Of a stretch of 64,000 nt of DNA, positions 17,854 through 27,765 are shown piece after piece. Below the pieces are notes generated by a model that was not told where the DNA came from, searched no databases, and worked only from the letters and a program-made list of their open reading frames with translations. The translations under genes and the position numbers were made by a program. This DNA comes from Aeromonas jandaei (GTDB taxonomy: Bacteria; Pseudomonadota; Gammaproteobacteria; Enterobacterales; Aeromonadaceae): the NCBI RefSeq assembly GCF_037890695.1, contig NZ_CP149571.1, positions 513,501 through 577,500 on the forward strand. The letters are read 5' to 3'. Numbering within the stretch: the first letter of the stretch is position 1; every line of letters starts with the position of its first letter.

Positions 17854-18966
17854 TCATGCTGATTTTCTGTTGAAATAACGCCCTTTCACCCCGTTCCACC
17901 AGCTGGTGCCCTGCAGGTTGAGGGGCAAACCGATGAAAAGCAGGTAACCGAGCGGAACCAGGAACATCCCCGGCCAGTAGGGTAACCGGCCGCTGTCGAT
18001 GGCCGAACGGGCGGCACTGAGCAGCAGGAAGTAAGAGAGGTAGAGCATGATGGCAGGCAGCAGCTTGGCGTAACGGCCCTGACGGGGATTGACCCGCGCC
18101 AGCGGCACCACCAGCAGGGTCAGCACCGGAATCGAAAGCGGCAACGAGAGGCGCCACTGCAGCTCCGCCATCATGGAGTTGTCTTGGGTACCGAACAGCT
18201 CCATGGTCGGCTTGGCTGCCGCCTTGCGGTTGGAGCGCTCCATCTCCTGCTGGCGAATGATCAAGCCGTACTCGCGAAAATCGGAGACCTGGAACTGCTT
18301 GCCGGAGAAGTTGCCCTCGTAGCGGGACCCATCGATCAGGGTCAGCCACTGCAAACCGTTGGCATCCACCGTCACCACCCCTTCGGATGCCACCACCACA
18401 GAGGGAGGATTGTTCCCTTCGGGTCGCTGCAGCACGAAGATTTTGTGCAGTTTGGAGCCGTTATCATTCAAATCCTGGATGTAGGCAACCAGACGCCCCT
18501 TGTCGAGCTCCATAAAGCGACCCGCCTGCAGGAAGGAGATACCGGGATCAGCCTTGAACTCGTCGATCACCTGATACTCGCGCTCCTTCGCCTGCGGGGC
18601 GATCCAGCCGGTATTGAAGGCAGCGACAGCGGCGGTGAGCAGCGCCAGAAACATGGCATTGCGCATCACGAAACGGTGGCTGAAACCAACCGCATGCATC
18701 ACCGTCATCTCGCTTTCGGCATAGAGGCGCCCGTGAGCAAACAAGATGGCCAAAAACAGGCTGATTGGCAGCATCAACAGCGCCATGTTGGGCAGGTTGA
18801 GCAGCAGCAGGGTGGAGACCAGACGTGTCGGTACCTCGCCGTCGGCAGCGTCGCCAATAATTTGGATAAATTGCTGGCTGACAAAGATAAGCAGCAACAC
18901 GAATAACACTGCCAGCTGGGTTTTCAGGGTTTCCCTGAACAAATATCGGAAAACGATCACAGTCAT
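17854..18966 (-). CDS. lptF: LPS export ABC permease LptF
   Basis: Partner of LptG in lipopolysaccharide extraction. It has 370 residues with the same helix-jellyroll-helix layout. VFRYLFRETLKTQLAVLFVLLLIF starts the first helix, and SEMTVMHAVGFS is the coupling helix. LPLSIPVLTLLVVPLARVNPRQGRYAKLLPA is conserved near the C terminus. Start ATG at 18966 is chosen; a TTG two codons upstream is possible. The ~170-base divergent gap to pepA holds the promoters of both. Confidence 0.95.
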   Translation of the reverse strand: MTVIVFRYLFRETLKTQLAVLFVLLLIFVSQQFIQIIGDAADGEVPTRLVSTLLLLNLPNMALLMLPISLFLAILFAHGRLYAESEMTVMHAVGFSHRFVMRNAMFLALLTAAVAAFNTGWIAPQAKEREYQVIDEFKADPGISFLQAGRFMELDKGRLVAYIQDLNDNGSKLHKIFVLQRPEGNNPPSVVVASEGVVTVDANGLQWLTLIDGSRYEGNFSGKQFQVSDFREYGLIIRQQEMERSNRKAAAKPTMELFGTQDNSMMAELQWRLSLPLSIPVLTLLVVPLARVNPRQGRYAKLLPAIMLYLSYFLLLSAARSAIDSGRLPYWPGMFLVPLGYLLFIGLPLNLQGTSWWNGVKGRYFNRKSA

Positions 18967-19138
18967 TCCCAAGTAAACTTGTGTTTTTAGTCGAATGCCT
19001 GAAAAATAGGGCCGTATATTGGATTTTTACCAGTTTAAACTGCGGAGCCAGTGGCTGTTCGCTCCGCCTCTGATACCCCAACAAGCACCGCATTATTCAA
19101 TAAAAGGTGCCTTTTGTCTTTAGGATGTAGGAGATTCC

Positions 19139-20647
19139 ATGGAGTTCAGTGTAAAGAGTGGCAGTCCTGAGAAGCAACGGAGCGCCTGCGTCGTAGTCGG
19201 CGTATTTGAGCCTCGTCGCCTCTCTCCGGTTGCCGAACAACTGGACAAGATCAGCGATGGCTATATCAGTTCGCTGCTGCGCCGTGGCGACCTGGAAGGG
19301 AAACCAGGCCAGATGCTGCTGCTGCATCAAGTACCGGGCGTGCTCAGCGAGCGCGTACTGCTGGTCGGATGCGGCAAGGAGCGGGAACTCGACGAACGCC
19401 AGTACAAGCAGATCATCAACAAGACCATCACCACCCTGAACGAAACCGGCTCCATGGAAGCGGTCTGCTTCCTGACCGAGCTGCACGTCAAGGGTCGGGA
19501 TACCTATTGGAAGGTGCGTCAGGCGGTAGAAACCACCAAGGCGGGCCTCTACAGCTTTGATCAGTTCAAGACCAACAAGGCCGAGCCACGTCGCCCGCTG
19601 CGCAAGCTGGTATTCAACGTGCCGACGCGTCGGGAACTGACCATTGGTGAAAAAGCCATCGCTCACGGCTTGGCCGTGGCCAAGGGTGTGCGGGTCTGCC
19701 GCGACGTGGCGAACATGCCGCCCAACGTCTGCAATCCGGCCTATCTCGCCTCTCAGGCCCGTCGTCTGGCCGATGCCTACGACAACATCACTACCAAGGT
19801 GGTGGGCGAGCAGGAGATGGCCGAGCTCGGCATGAACTCCTATCTGGCAGTGGCTCGCGGCTCCGACAACGAAGCCATGATGGCCATCATCGAGTACAAG
19901 GGTCATCCTGATGCCAAGCCCATCGTCTTGGTCGGCAAGGGTCTGACCTTTGATTCCGGCGGTATCTCCATCAAGCCGGCCGACGGCATGGACGAGATGA
20001 AGTACGACATGGGTGGCGCCGCCTCCGTGCTCGGTACCATGCATGCGCTGGCCCTGTTGCAATTGCCAATCAACGTGGTTGGCGTGCTGGCAGGCTGCGA
20101 GAACATGCCGGGTGGCAACGCTTATCGTCCGGGTGACATCCTCACCTCCATGTCCGGCCAGACCATCGAAGTGCTCAACACCGATGCGGAAGGTCGTCTG
20201 GTGCTGTGCGATGCGCTGACCTATGTGGACCGCTTCGAGCCGGATACCGTGATCGACGTGGCGACCCTGACCGGAGCCTGCGTCATCGCGCTGGGTCACC
20301 ACACATCGGGTCTGCTGGCCAACCACAACCCGCTGGCCCACGAGCTGCTCAACGCCTCCGAGCAGGCGGGTGATCGCGCCTGGCGTCTGCCGCTGTTCGA
20401 CGAGTATCAGGAGCAGATCGACAGCCCGTTCGCCGACATGGCCAACATCGGCGGTCGTCCGGCCGGTACCATTACTGCGGCCGCCTTCCTGTCACGCTTC
20501 ACCAAGAAGTACAACTGGGCCCACCTGGATATCGCCGGGACCGCCTGGAAGAGTGGCAAGGATAAAGGCTCCACCGGTCGTCCGGTACCCCTGCTGACCC
20601 AGTTCCTGCTGAACCGGGCTGGCGTGGATATCGAAGAGAAAGAGTAA
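19139..20647 (+). CDS. pepA: Leucyl aminopeptidase PepA
   Basis: A hexameric cytoplasmic metallo-aminopeptidase of family M17; in E. coli it also binds DNA in XerCD recombination and carAB control. Its 502 residues match E. coli (503). Metal and active-site segments are present: [25 protein letters not shown], and the family signature [23 protein letters not shown] ends the catalytic domain. A good GTAGGAG ribosome site precedes the ATG. Upstream of holC and valS, as in E. coli. Confidence 0.97.
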   Translation: MEFSVKSGSPEKQRSACVVVGVFEPRRLSPVAEQLDKISDGYISSLLRRGDLEGKPGQMLLLHQVPGVLSERVLLVGCGKERELDERQYKQIINKTITTLNETGSMEAVCFLTELHVKGRDTYWKVRQAVETTKAGLYSFDQFKTNKAEPRRPLRKLVFNVPTRRELTIGEKAIAHGLAVAKGVRVCRDVANMPPNVCNPAYLASQARRLADAYDNITTKVVGEQEMAELGMNSYLAVARGSDNEAMMAIIEYKGHPDAKPIVLVGKGLTFDSGGISIKPADGMDEMKYDMGGAASVLGTMHALALLQLPINVVGVLAGCENMPGGNAYRPGDILTSMSGQTIEVLNTDAEGRLVLCDALTYVDRFEPDTVIDVATLTGACVIALGHHTSGLLANHNPLAHELLNASEQAGDRAWRLPLFDEYQEQIDSPFADMANIGGRPAGTITAAAFLSRFTKKYNWAHLDIAGTAWKSGKDKGSTGRPVPLLTQFLLNRAGVDIEEKE

Positions 20648-20700
20648 CCCTTTCGCCCTGTCTGATGCGTGCATCAACGGGGTTGGCGTTACCCTGAATC

Positions 20701-20731
20701 ACAAGGAAGAGGCCCGCCTCTTCCTTGTTTC
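20701..20731 (+). terminator. pepA terminator
   Basis: ACAAGGAAGAGGC and GCCTCTTCCTTGT form a 13-bp stem with a two-base centre, followed by TTT. Confidence 0.82.
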
Positions 20732-20822
20732 ATTCTTGAATCAGTGAGTTGCAAGCGGAGAAACACCCCGCGAGCCTCATGAGGCGGTCAATAGTCCGTC
20801 ACTGCAACACGGGATCAACCTG

Positions 20823-21278
20823 ATGAGCCAAGTGACCTTTTACCTGATGAGCGAACAGGATGACGCGCAGGCCTCGGCCATCGAACGGCTCGCCTGCCAG
20901 CTCGTAGCTGATAGCTGGGGTGCGGGCCATATCTACCTGTTCTGCGACGATGAGGCTCAGGCTCTGCGCCTCGACGAGCTGCTGTGGCAGCTGCCGCCGG
21001 AGCGCTTCGTGCCGCACCAGCTGCAGGGTGAAAGCGGTCAGGCGCCGGTGGAGATCGGCCACCAGCCGCCGCGCCGGCGCTACGCCCGCCTCATCAATCT
21101 GGCCAAACAGACACCTTTGTTTGCAGGACACTTCGCTCAAGTGGTAGATTTTGTCCCCACTGACGAAACACAAAAGCAGCAAGCCCGCGAGCGCTACAAG
21201 CACTATCGCCAGGCAGGCCATGCCCTCGAGATGAGGGATCAGCCCGTCCTTGCCGCACCGGATCCGGCGCAGCCCTGA
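20823..21278 (+). CDS. holC: DNA polymerase III chi subunit
   Basis: A 151-residue clamp-loader accessory protein that links the polymerase III holoenzyme to single-strand binding protein. The N terminus, [12 protein letters not shown], and residues through [27 protein letters not shown] match HolC; FVPHQL and [26 protein letters not shown] are conserved in the C-terminal half. It sits between pepA and valS as in E. coli, 65 bases before the chosen valS start, and is probably cotranscribed with it. Confidence 0.94.
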   Translation: MSQVTFYLMSEQDDAQASAIERLACQLVADSWGAGHIYLFCDDEAQALRLDELLWQLPPERFVPHQLQGESGQAPVEIGHQPPRRRYARLINLAKQTPLFAGHFAQVVDFVPTDETQKQQARERYKHYRQAGHALEMRDQPVLAAPDPAQP

Positions 21279-21343
21279 CTGCGCCGCCTGTGATCCACGA
21301 CGAATCAACACCAGAATCCATCCATCCAGATTACGGCGAGACC

Positions 21344-24196
21344 ATGGAAAAGACTTTTAATCACAACGCCATCGAACAGGCGCTCTACCAGCACTGGGAA
21401 GCTCAGGGCTACTTCAAGCCCCACGGCGACACCAGCAAAGACTCCTTCTGCATCATGATCCCGCCGCCGAACGTCACCGGCAGCCTGCACATGGGTCACG
21501 CCTTCCAGCAAACCCTTATGGATACCCTGATCCGATACAACCGCATGCAGGGCAAAAACACCCTGTGGCAGGCAGGTACCGACCACGCCGGTATCGCCAC
21601 CCAGATGGTAGTTGAGCGCAAGATCGCTGCAGAAGAGGGCAAGACGCGCCACGATTACGGCCGTGATGCCTTCATCGACAAGATTTGGCAGTGGAAGGAA
21701 GAGTCCGGCGGTACCATCACCCGCCAGATGCGCCGTCTGGGCGACTCCGTGGATTGGGAGCGCGAGCGCTTCACCATGGATGAGGGTCTCTCCGCCGCCG
21801 TGCAGGAAGTGTTCGTCCGTCTCTACGAAGATGGCCTGATGTACCGCGGCAAGCGTCTGGTGAACTGGGATCCGAAACTCAACACCGCCATCTCCGATCT
21901 GGAAGTGGAAAACCGCGAGATCAAGGGCCACATGTGGCACCTGCGCTATCCGCTGGCCAACGGCGCCAAGACCGCTGAAGGCAAGGATTACCTGATCGTC
22001 GCCACCACTCGTCCGGAGACCATGCTGGGCGATACCGCCGTGGCCGTGAACCCGGAAGACCCGCGCTACAAGGCACTGATCGGCCAGCACATCCTGCTGC
22101 CGCTGGTGAACCGTCTGATCCCCATCGTCGCCGACGAACACGCCGACATGGAGAAGGGCACCGGTTGCGTGAAGATCACCCCGGCCCACGATTTCAACGA
22201 TAACGAAGTGGGCAAGCGCCACAGCCTGCCGATGATCAACATCTTCACTCTGGACGCCCACGTGCGTGCCGAGGCTGAAGTGGTCGACACCAACGGCAAC
22301 CCGAGCACCGCCTACGATGCCGCCCTGCCAGCCGAGTTCGCCGGTCTGGAGCGCTTCGCCGCTCGTAAGGCGATTCTGGCCAAGCTGGAAGAGCTGGGTC
22401 TGCTGGACGAGATCAAGGATCACGTGCTGCAACAGCCTTACGGCGATCGCGGTGGCGTGCCCATCGAGCCGATGCTGACCGACCAGTGGTACGTGCGCGT
22501 GGCACCGATGGCCAAGACCGCCATCGAGGCGGTGGAAGATGGCCGCATCCAGTTCGTGCCGAAGCAGTACGAAAACATGTACTTCTCCTGGATGCGCGAC
22601 ATTCAGGACTGGTGCGTCTCCCGTCAGCTGTGGTGGGGTCACCGCATCCCGGCATGGTATGACGACGCCGGCAACGTCTACGTTGGCCGCAGCGAAGATG
22701 AAGTGCGTGCCAAGCACAGCATCCCGTCCGTGACTACCCTGCGTCAGGACGAAGACGTGCTCGACACCTGGTTCAGCTCCGCCCTGTGGACCTTCTCTAC
22801 TCTGGGCTGGCCGAACAACACCGAGGCACTCAAGACCTTCCACCCGACCGACGTGCTGATGAGCGGCTTCGACATCATCTTCTTCTGGATTGCCCGGATG
22901 ATCATGATGACCATGCACTTCATCAAGGACGAAAACGGCCAGCCGCAAGTCCCGTTCAAGACCGTCTACATCACTGGTCTGATCCGTGACGAAGAGGGCC
23001 AGAAGATGTCCAAGTCCAAGGGCAACGTGCTGGACCCTCTCGACATGATCGACGGCATCTCGCTGGAAGATCTGCTGGAGAAGCGCACCGGCAACATGAT
23101 GCAGCCGCAGATGGCCGAGAAGATCGCCAAGCGTACCGCCAAGCAGTTCCCGGAAGGGATCGATGCCCACGGCACCGACGCCCTGCGCTTCACGCTGGCG
23201 GCGCTGGCCTCTACCGGTCGTGACATCAACTGGGACATGAAGCGCCTGGATGGCTACAACAACTTCTGCAACAAGTTGTGGAACGCCTCCCGCTATGTGC
23301 TGATGAACACCGAAGATCAGGATTGTGGCTTCAACGGCGGCGAGATGCAGTTCAGTCTGGCGGATCGCTGGATCCAGTCCCAGCTGCAGGTGGCTATCCG
23401 TGACTTCCGTACCGCCCTCGATACCTACCGCTTCGACATCGCGGCTGGCGTGCTGTACGAATTTATCTGGAACCAGTTCTGTGACTGGTATCTGGAGCTG
23501 ACCAAGCCGGTACTGACCAAGGGTTCCGAGGCCGAGCAGCGCGCTGCCCGCCACACCTTGGTGACCGTGCTGGAAACCCTGCTGCGTCTGGCGCACCCGA
23601 TCATCCCGTTCATCACCGAGACCATCTGGAAATCGGTCGCCCCGCTGGCTGGCGTACACGCCGATACCATCATGATTCAGGCCTTCCCGGAGTTCGACGC
23701 CGCCAAGGTGGACGAAGCCGCGATGGCGGATCAGGAGTGGGTGAAGGAGTTCATCGTCAGTATCCGCAACATCCGTGCCGAGATGAACGTGGCGCCGAGC
23801 GTGCCCCTCAACGTGCTGCTCCAGTGCGATGCCAAGGATGCCCAGCGCGCCGCTGACAACGAGGCCTTCCTCAAGTCCCTGGCCCGTCTGGAATCCATCC
23901 GCGTACTGGCGGACGGTGAAACTGCCCCGCTGTCAGTGAAGAAGCTGATCGGCGCTACCGAGCTGATGATCCCGATGGCTGGTCTCATCGACAAGGACGC
24001 CGAACTGGCCCGTCTGGCCAAAGAGGTTGCCCGCCTGGTGGGCGAGTGCGGCCGTATCGAAGGCAAGCTCGGCAACGAAGCCTTCGTCGCCAAGGCGCCG
24101 GAAGCGGTCATCGCCAAAGAGCGCGAGAAGCTGGAAGATTACCGTCTCCAGCTGACCAAGCTGGAAGCCCAGCAGGCCGAGATCGCCGCGCTGTAA
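21344..24196 (+). CDS. valS: Valyl-tRNA synthetase
   Basis: A class I aminoacyl-tRNA synthetase of 950 residues (E. coli 951). The start at 21344 ([19 protein letters not shown]) matches the family; 18 upstream codons in frame are not needed. Motifs in order: [13 protein letters not shown] (HIGH motif), the editing domain with [13 protein letters not shown], a [17 protein letters not shown] block, and [12 protein letters not shown] (KMSKS). The C-terminal coiled-coil arm that grips the tRNA spans roughly residues 885-950. A terminator follows. Confidence 0.98.
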   Translation: MEKTFNHNAIEQALYQHWEAQGYFKPHGDTSKDSFCIMIPPPNVTGSLHMGHAFQQTLMDTLIRYNRMQGKNTLWQAGTDHAGIATQMVVERKIAAEEGKTRHDYGRDAFIDKIWQWKEESGGTITRQMRRLGDSVDWERERFTMDEGLSAAVQEVFVRLYEDGLMYRGKRLVNWDPKLNTAISDLEVENREIKGHMWHLRYPLANGAKTAEGKDYLIVATTRPETMLGDTAVAVNPEDPRYKALIGQHILLPLVNRLIPIVADEHADMEKGTGCVKITPAHDFNDNEVGKRHSLPMINIFTLDAHVRAEAEVVDTNGNPSTAYDAALPAEFAGLERFAARKAILAKLEELGLLDEIKDHVLQQPYGDRGGVPIEPMLTDQWYVRVAPMAKTAIEAVEDGRIQFVPKQYENMYFSWMRDIQDWCVSRQLWWGHRIPAWYDDAGNVYVGRSEDEVRAKHSIPSVTTLRQDEDVLDTWFSSALWTFSTLGWPNNTEALKTFHPTDVLMSGFDIIFFWIARMIMMTMHFIKDENGQPQVPFKTVYITGLIRDEEGQKMSKSKGNVLDPLDMIDGISLEDLLEKRTGNMMQPQMAEKIAKRTAKQFPEGIDAHGTDALRFTLAALASTGRDINWDMKRLDGYNNFCNKLWNASRYVLMNTEDQDCGFNGGEMQFSLADRWIQSQLQVAIRDFRTALDTYRFDIAAGVLYEFIWNQFCDWYLELTKPVLTKGSEAEQRAARHTLVTVLETLLRLAHPIIPFITETIWKSVAPLAGVHADTIMIQAFPEFDAAKVDEAAMADQEWVKEFIVSIRNIRAEMNVAPSVPLNVLLQCDAKDAQRAADNEAFLKSLARLESIRVLADGETAPLSVKKLIGATELMIPMAGLIDKDAELARLAKEVARLVGECGRIEGKLGNEAFVAKAPEAVIAKEREKLEDYRLQLTKLEAQQAEIAAL

Positions 24197-24220
24197 GCAC
24201 CGCCCCAACCGATACAACAA

Positions 24221-24244
24221 AGCCCCCTGCCAAGGGGGCTTTTT
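24221..24244 (+). terminator. valS terminator
   Basis: AGCCCCCT, loop, AGGGGGCT, then Ts. Confidence 0.92.
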
Positions 24245-24263
24245 CATATCCGCGCTTCCCGCT

Positions 24264-25250
24264 TCAGCTCACCAGCAGCCAGCCGCAAAAACCGAGATAG
24301 AGCAGACCGACCAGCGCCAGCCGTCCGGCGGTCATGGTTCCTTTTCTGAATCCCCACCAGAGCAACCCCACCGCCAGCAACGTCACCAGCGAGGAGGCCA
24401 TCATGGCACCATCCAGCAGCCAGGGGGTAAAGAGCAAACAGAACGCCTTGGGAATAGTGCCCTGGATCATCATGGCCCCGGAGATATTGGCCAGCGCCAA
24501 CCGGTTCTTGCCCTGTCGCACCCAGATCAGCACGTTCATCAGCTCCGGCATCTCGGTCGCCACCGGACTCAGCAACAGGGCCGCCAGCACCGGCGAGAGA
24601 CCAAACAGCTCGCCCATGCTCTCCAGCTGATGGACAAACAGCTGGGCCGCCAGCGCTACCACCACCAACGCGGCCAGCGTCTGCAGCAACACCTTGCCAA
24701 GGGGCGGGATCCCGGCATTTGGAGCCAGCTTGAGGGGCTCCGGCAATTCGACTTCGTGGCTGTCAGCCAGTTTCAGCTCACGCCTTACATAGACGAGGTA
24801 GACCAGCAGGAAGAGCGGGGCCAGCCAGCTCTTGCCGGTGAAAGCGACCAACCCCAGCGCGGTCGCCACCAGAAAGATCCCCATAAACCAGCGCTGATCC
24901 CGACCAATCTCACGCTGCACCTCGCCATCGATGGCGCGTTTGGTACGCCCCATGCAAAGCAGCAGGGTGAGGCCAACCGCCGCATAGCCGATGGTGGCCA
25001 GCACCAGCGGCCCGCCAAGGGCGGCGCCAATGCCGATCTCCTGCTGGGCGGTCGTGTTGCCCATCAGCAGGGCGGTCAGGGTCACGATACACTCGGGCAG
25101 CGCCGTACCCAGTGCCGCCAGCAGGGAGCCGGTGGCGCTTTGGGAGAGTTTGAAGTGGTGGCCGGTTCACTCGATGCCGTTGACGAAGTATTCGCAAGCA
25201 AGGTAGATGGTGACCGCAGAGACGAGAAATAACAGCAGGGTAATCAACAT
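24264..25250 (-). pseudogene. CaCA-family cation exchanger interrupted by an in-frame TGA
   Basis: An inner-membrane exchanger of the Na+/Ca2+ (CaCA) type, 328 codons from the ATG at 25250. The frame reads MLITLLLFLVSAVTIYLACE, continues to EYFVNGIE, meets TGA at 25167-25169, then resumes TGHHFKLSQSATGSLLAALG, where family members usually have Trp (one base from TGG). The two alpha repeats are visible: GSLLAALGTALPECIVTLTALLMG and SPVLAALLLSPVATEMPELMNVLIW. The shorter frame from a GTG at 25085 would lack most of the first repeat. It may be a true pseudogene, a sequencing error, or low-level read-through. A manganese-type riboswitch precedes it. Confidence 0.82.
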
Positions 25251-25321
25251 AATAGATACCGCCAGGCGAGCAGAATAACCGATGGACCCGACATGGCTCG
25301 CCCGGCTGGCGTGCATATCGA

Positions 25322-25440
25322 GGCCAAAGGTCTTGCAGAGCGATAGTGCCTATCGCCGCCCATGCCATGGATACGAGGATCCAAGAGTGTTGACATGGGC
25401 CCGGCCCGGAATGCGGGCGGGTTGCTACTCCCCAATGACT
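25322..25440 (-). promoter_or_regulatory. yybP-ykoY (manganese) riboswitch
   Basis: Read on the minus strand, the conserved blocks occur in order: GGGGAGTAGC (25433-25424), GTCAACA (25394-25388) and GCAAGACC (25336-25329). GC-rich segments that can form the intervening helices lie between them. This is the core of the yybP-ykoY aptamer, which binds Mn2+ and usually controls metal exporters. It ends about 70 bases before the ATG of the cation exchanger, which fits control of that gene. Exact ends and the expression platform were not resolved. Confidence 0.85.
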
Positions 25441-25450
25441 GAGGGGACGT

Positions 25451-25617
25451 TTTACCAACTCGACCGCCGCCTCACAAGGCAAATTAATGACAACTCATTC
25501 AATAAGTTGTAAGGGAATGTAACCTCGCCAGCCTCCCCTCCCCGCCGTCATTGCGCTGTTGGCACACCGATTGCTGTAGGTAGTTCACTATCCACAACAG
25601 TTTGGGAAGGATGAACA
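25451..25617. other. Divergent promoter region, exchanger versus SieB-like gene
   Basis: Noncoding. It contains an inverted repeat ACAACT/AGTTGT (25490-25510). On the minus strand, TTACAA and CATTAA with a 17-base spacer could be the promoter of the riboswitch transcript. GGGAAGG just before 25618 is a good ribosome site for the plus-strand gene. Confidence 0.4.
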
Positions 25618-26205
25618 ATGAAACGGTGGATCCAACATTTCTATCAACTGAACCGCCTCAACTGGATGATGGTCTGGTTGTTGCTCTGTTGCAGCATCAT
25701 TTTGCTGTTTCCGGCCGGACTGATGAAGGGGGCCGTCAGCCAGTGGGCCACGACCCACGCGGCCTGGCTGGGTGTCGGCATGCTGATCGCCATCTCCTAC
25801 TTCTGCAGTCAGGGCTTCCTGATCGCCTGGGAGTGGGCCTGTGATGAGTGGCAGGCACGCCGCCAACAGGATCAGCTGGCCCAGATGATCAGCTTCCTCG
25901 ATTTCAACGAGAAGGCGGTGCTGCGCGAGTTCGTACTACAGCGCAAAAGCGTCATAAACCTGCCGATCACCGAGCCCGCCGTCAAAAACCTGATGGATGC
26001 CGGCGTCCTCACCTACGCCTACGGCAAACCGACGCGCGAGAAAGAGGACGAGAACCAGATCCGCGCCCTGATGATCGCCTTGCCCGCCCGACCGCTGCTC
26101 ACCTACAAGGTGCTGGGGCTGTCGCGTGGCAAGATGAGCGACGAGCAGGTGGAGCAGATCATGAATGCCAGACCCAAGTTCGCCCAGAAGAGCCTGCAGC
26201 GCTAA
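25618..26205 (+). CDS. SieB-family (superinfection exclusion B-like) membrane protein
   Basis: A 195-residue protein with two hydrophobic segments (residues ~18-40 and ~47-70) and a long cytoplasmic tail with FLDFNEKAVLREFVLQRKSVINLP and VKNLMDAGVLTYAYG. This layout and the FNEKAVLREF pattern resemble the chromosomal SieB-like family. P22 and lambda SieB proteins abort superinfecting phage, but these chromosomal relatives are untested. No phage genes surround it. Good GGGAAGG ribosome site. Family assignment from memory is moderately sure. Confidence 0.65.
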   Translation: MKRWIQHFYQLNRLNWMMVWLLLCCSIILLFPAGLMKGAVSQWATTHAAWLGVGMLIAISYFCSQGFLIAWEWACDEWQARRQQDQLAQMISFLDFNEKAVLREFVLQRKSVINLPITEPAVKNLMDAGVLTYAYGKPTREKEDENQIRALMIALPARPLLTYKVLGLSRGKMSDEQVEQIMNARPKFAQKSLQR

Positions 26206-26222
26206 TCAGCGCCCGCTGATAT

Positions 26223-26249
26223 AAAAAGAGCCGGACACTGTCCGGCTCT
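26223..26249. terminator. Terminator between convergent SieB-like and AraC genes
   Basis: GAGCCGGACA and TGTCCGGCTC around a one-base centre. The A run on the left becomes a T run on the minus strand, so it serves the AraC-aaaT operon best. Confidence 0.82.
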
Positions 26250-26297
26250 CTCGTTTCTGCGCGACGTTCTGTACCATCCCTTCCGTCTTGCTGCGCC

Positions 26298-27158
26298 CTA
26301 CCCCTTTAGGCTGGAGCAAAAGCTGACATCGTCCTGCACAGGATCATCGCTCATGCTGTGATAGAGCTCGAAGCAGGGACCATTGCCAAACTCCAGCCCG
26401 GCAGCAACGATGTCGCCGATATGCTCCTGCCAACGAGGGCCATACTGACTGCGGTCGGTAATAAGATAACGGGACTGGGCGTAACGACCGGCGGGAATAA
26501 GCTGGATCTCGACCGCTCCCATCCCCACCGTCCCCGCAGGCACCGTCACCCCGATGTCAGTGCGACACTGAGCTGGCGGAGTCACCTCGGGGTTATCGTG
26601 ATAGATGAAGATCCACTCCCCACCTTCCAGACCGCGGGCGCTGGCCCACTGATGCAGCTGGCTGCAGACGGGGTCATACCCCTCGCCATAGGGGCCGGTG
26701 ACACGCATATAGGCCAGAGTACGGGCGTCCATCTCGATGATTTTCATGGTATTGCTCCTTGCAGATGAGTGACCCTCAGCATAAGGATTCGGCTGCACAA
26801 ATGCGTGTCCATCCTTGCTCATCAAGTGTCCATTCTTGCTCTTGTCGCGGCGAAACTCTCCCGGCGTGCAACCATAGTAACGGCGAAATACCTTGGCAAA
26901 CGCCTGGGAGCTGGCGAGCCCCGCCCCCAACGCAATGGCCGTGACACTGGCATCGGTATAGCAGAGCTGCCAAGCAGCCCGCTGGATGCGCAGACGACGA
27001 CACATCTCCCCGGGCGTCTCCCCCGCCACAGCCGTAAACACCCGGTGAAAATGGTAGAAAGACAAGCAGGCACTGCTTGCCAGCGTTTCGATGGAGAGAT
27101 CGGGATTCTGCTCCAGCGCCCGGATCACCGGGCGCAATCTGGCCTGATAATCGACCAT
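26298..27158 (-). CDS. AraC-family regulator with GyrI-like effector domain
   Basis: A 286-residue regulator. The N-terminal double helix-turn-helix runs from IRALEQNPDLSIETLASSACLSFYHFHRVF to FRRYYGCTPGEFRR (~residues 12-108). The C-terminal half starts with MKIIEMDARTLAYMRVTGPYGE (~residue 137) and is a GyrI/SbmC-like small-molecule-binding domain, as in Rob and MarA-type multidrug sensors. The start at 27158 lies 4 bases after the upstream acetyltransferase stop; a longer frame reads through that gene and is rejected. The two likely form an operon. Confidence 0.9.
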   Translation of the reverse strand: MVDYQARLRPVIRALEQNPDLSIETLASSACLSFYHFHRVFTAVAGETPGEMCRRLRIQRAAWQLCYTDASVTAIALGAGLASSQAFAKVFRRYYGCTPGEFRRDKSKNGHLMSKDGHAFVQPNPYAEGHSSARSNTMKIIEMDARTLAYMRVTGPYGEGYDPVCSQLHQWASARGLEGGEWIFIYHDNPEVTPPAQCRTDIGVTVPAGTVGMGAVEIQLIPAGRYAQSRYLITDRSQYGPRWQEHIGDIVAAGLEFGNGPCFELYHSMSDDPVQDDVSFCSSLKG

Positions 27159-27162
27159 GCCG

Positions 27163-27660
27163 TTAGCGACTGGCGCCCCCCGCGACTCTGGCCATATAGA
27201 ACACATCCACATAGCGCCCCTGGCGGAAGGCATAATCGCGGGCCAGCCCCTCCTCCACAAAGCCGAACTTGCGATAGAGCGCCAGCGCCGCTTCGTTATC
27301 GACAAAAACCGTCAGTTCAATCCGGTGCAGGTTGAGCCAGTTATCGGCCAGATCCAGCGCCGCAGCCATCAGGGCAGAGCCAACCCCCTTGCCGGCCCAG
27401 TCATCCCGCACACCCATGCCAATCCCGGCCACATGCTTGCGTCTGGGATTGGGCTCCACATGCAATGAGATCTGACCCACCAGCCTCCCATCGGCCTCTG
27501 CCACCAAGGCGACCACATCACCGTTCTCCAACCGCTTTTGCCACTGGCTAAGGGGAGGTGTGGGCAGGTGCAGAGTGCCCGCCTGGGCATTGGGCATGGC
27601 GTAGAGATCCCGCAAGGCGGGGGCATCGGCGGGTTCGGCATGACGGATGGTAATCGACAT
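27163..27660 (-). CDS. GNAT N-acetyltransferase, AaaT (YhhY)-like
   Basis: A 165-residue acetyl-CoA-dependent acetyltransferase. The start at 27660 has GAAGGAG upstream. The acetyl-CoA loop is VRDDWAGKGVGSALM (R-x-x-G-x-G/A type), followed by NWLNLHRIELTVFVDNEAALALYRKFGF and ending YVDVFYMARV. These segments closely match remembered E. coli YhhY (AaaT), which acetylates some amino acids such as phenylalanine and methionine. The downstream AraC/GyrI regulator may respond to its substrate or product; that is inference. Confidence 0.85.
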   Translation of the reverse strand: MSITIRHAEPADAPALRDLYAMPNAQAGTLHLPTPPLSQWQKRLENGDVVALVAEADGRLVGQISLHVEPNPRRKHVAGIGMGVRDDWAGKGVGSALMAAALDLADNWLNLHRIELTVFVDNEAALALYRKFGFVEEGLARDYAFRQGRYVDVFYMARVAGGASR

Positions 27661-27765
27661 ATGAGGCTCCTTCTCGAAACCCCCATCATGCAATATCCGG
27701 CTGATTTGCACATCCCCCCAGCCCACTTATTCGCCTGGCCGTGGCTGAGGTAAGGCACCGGGTTT

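Noticed and set aside
21305..23659. 784-codon minus-strand frame opposite valS
   Set aside because: Mirror of the GC-rich valS codons; translation resembles His/Gln/Val-rich shadow proteins, and valS is certain.
24630..25232. 200-codon plus-strand frame over the exchanger gene
   Set aside because: Antisense shadow; the minus-strand frame has membrane helices and two alpha repeats.
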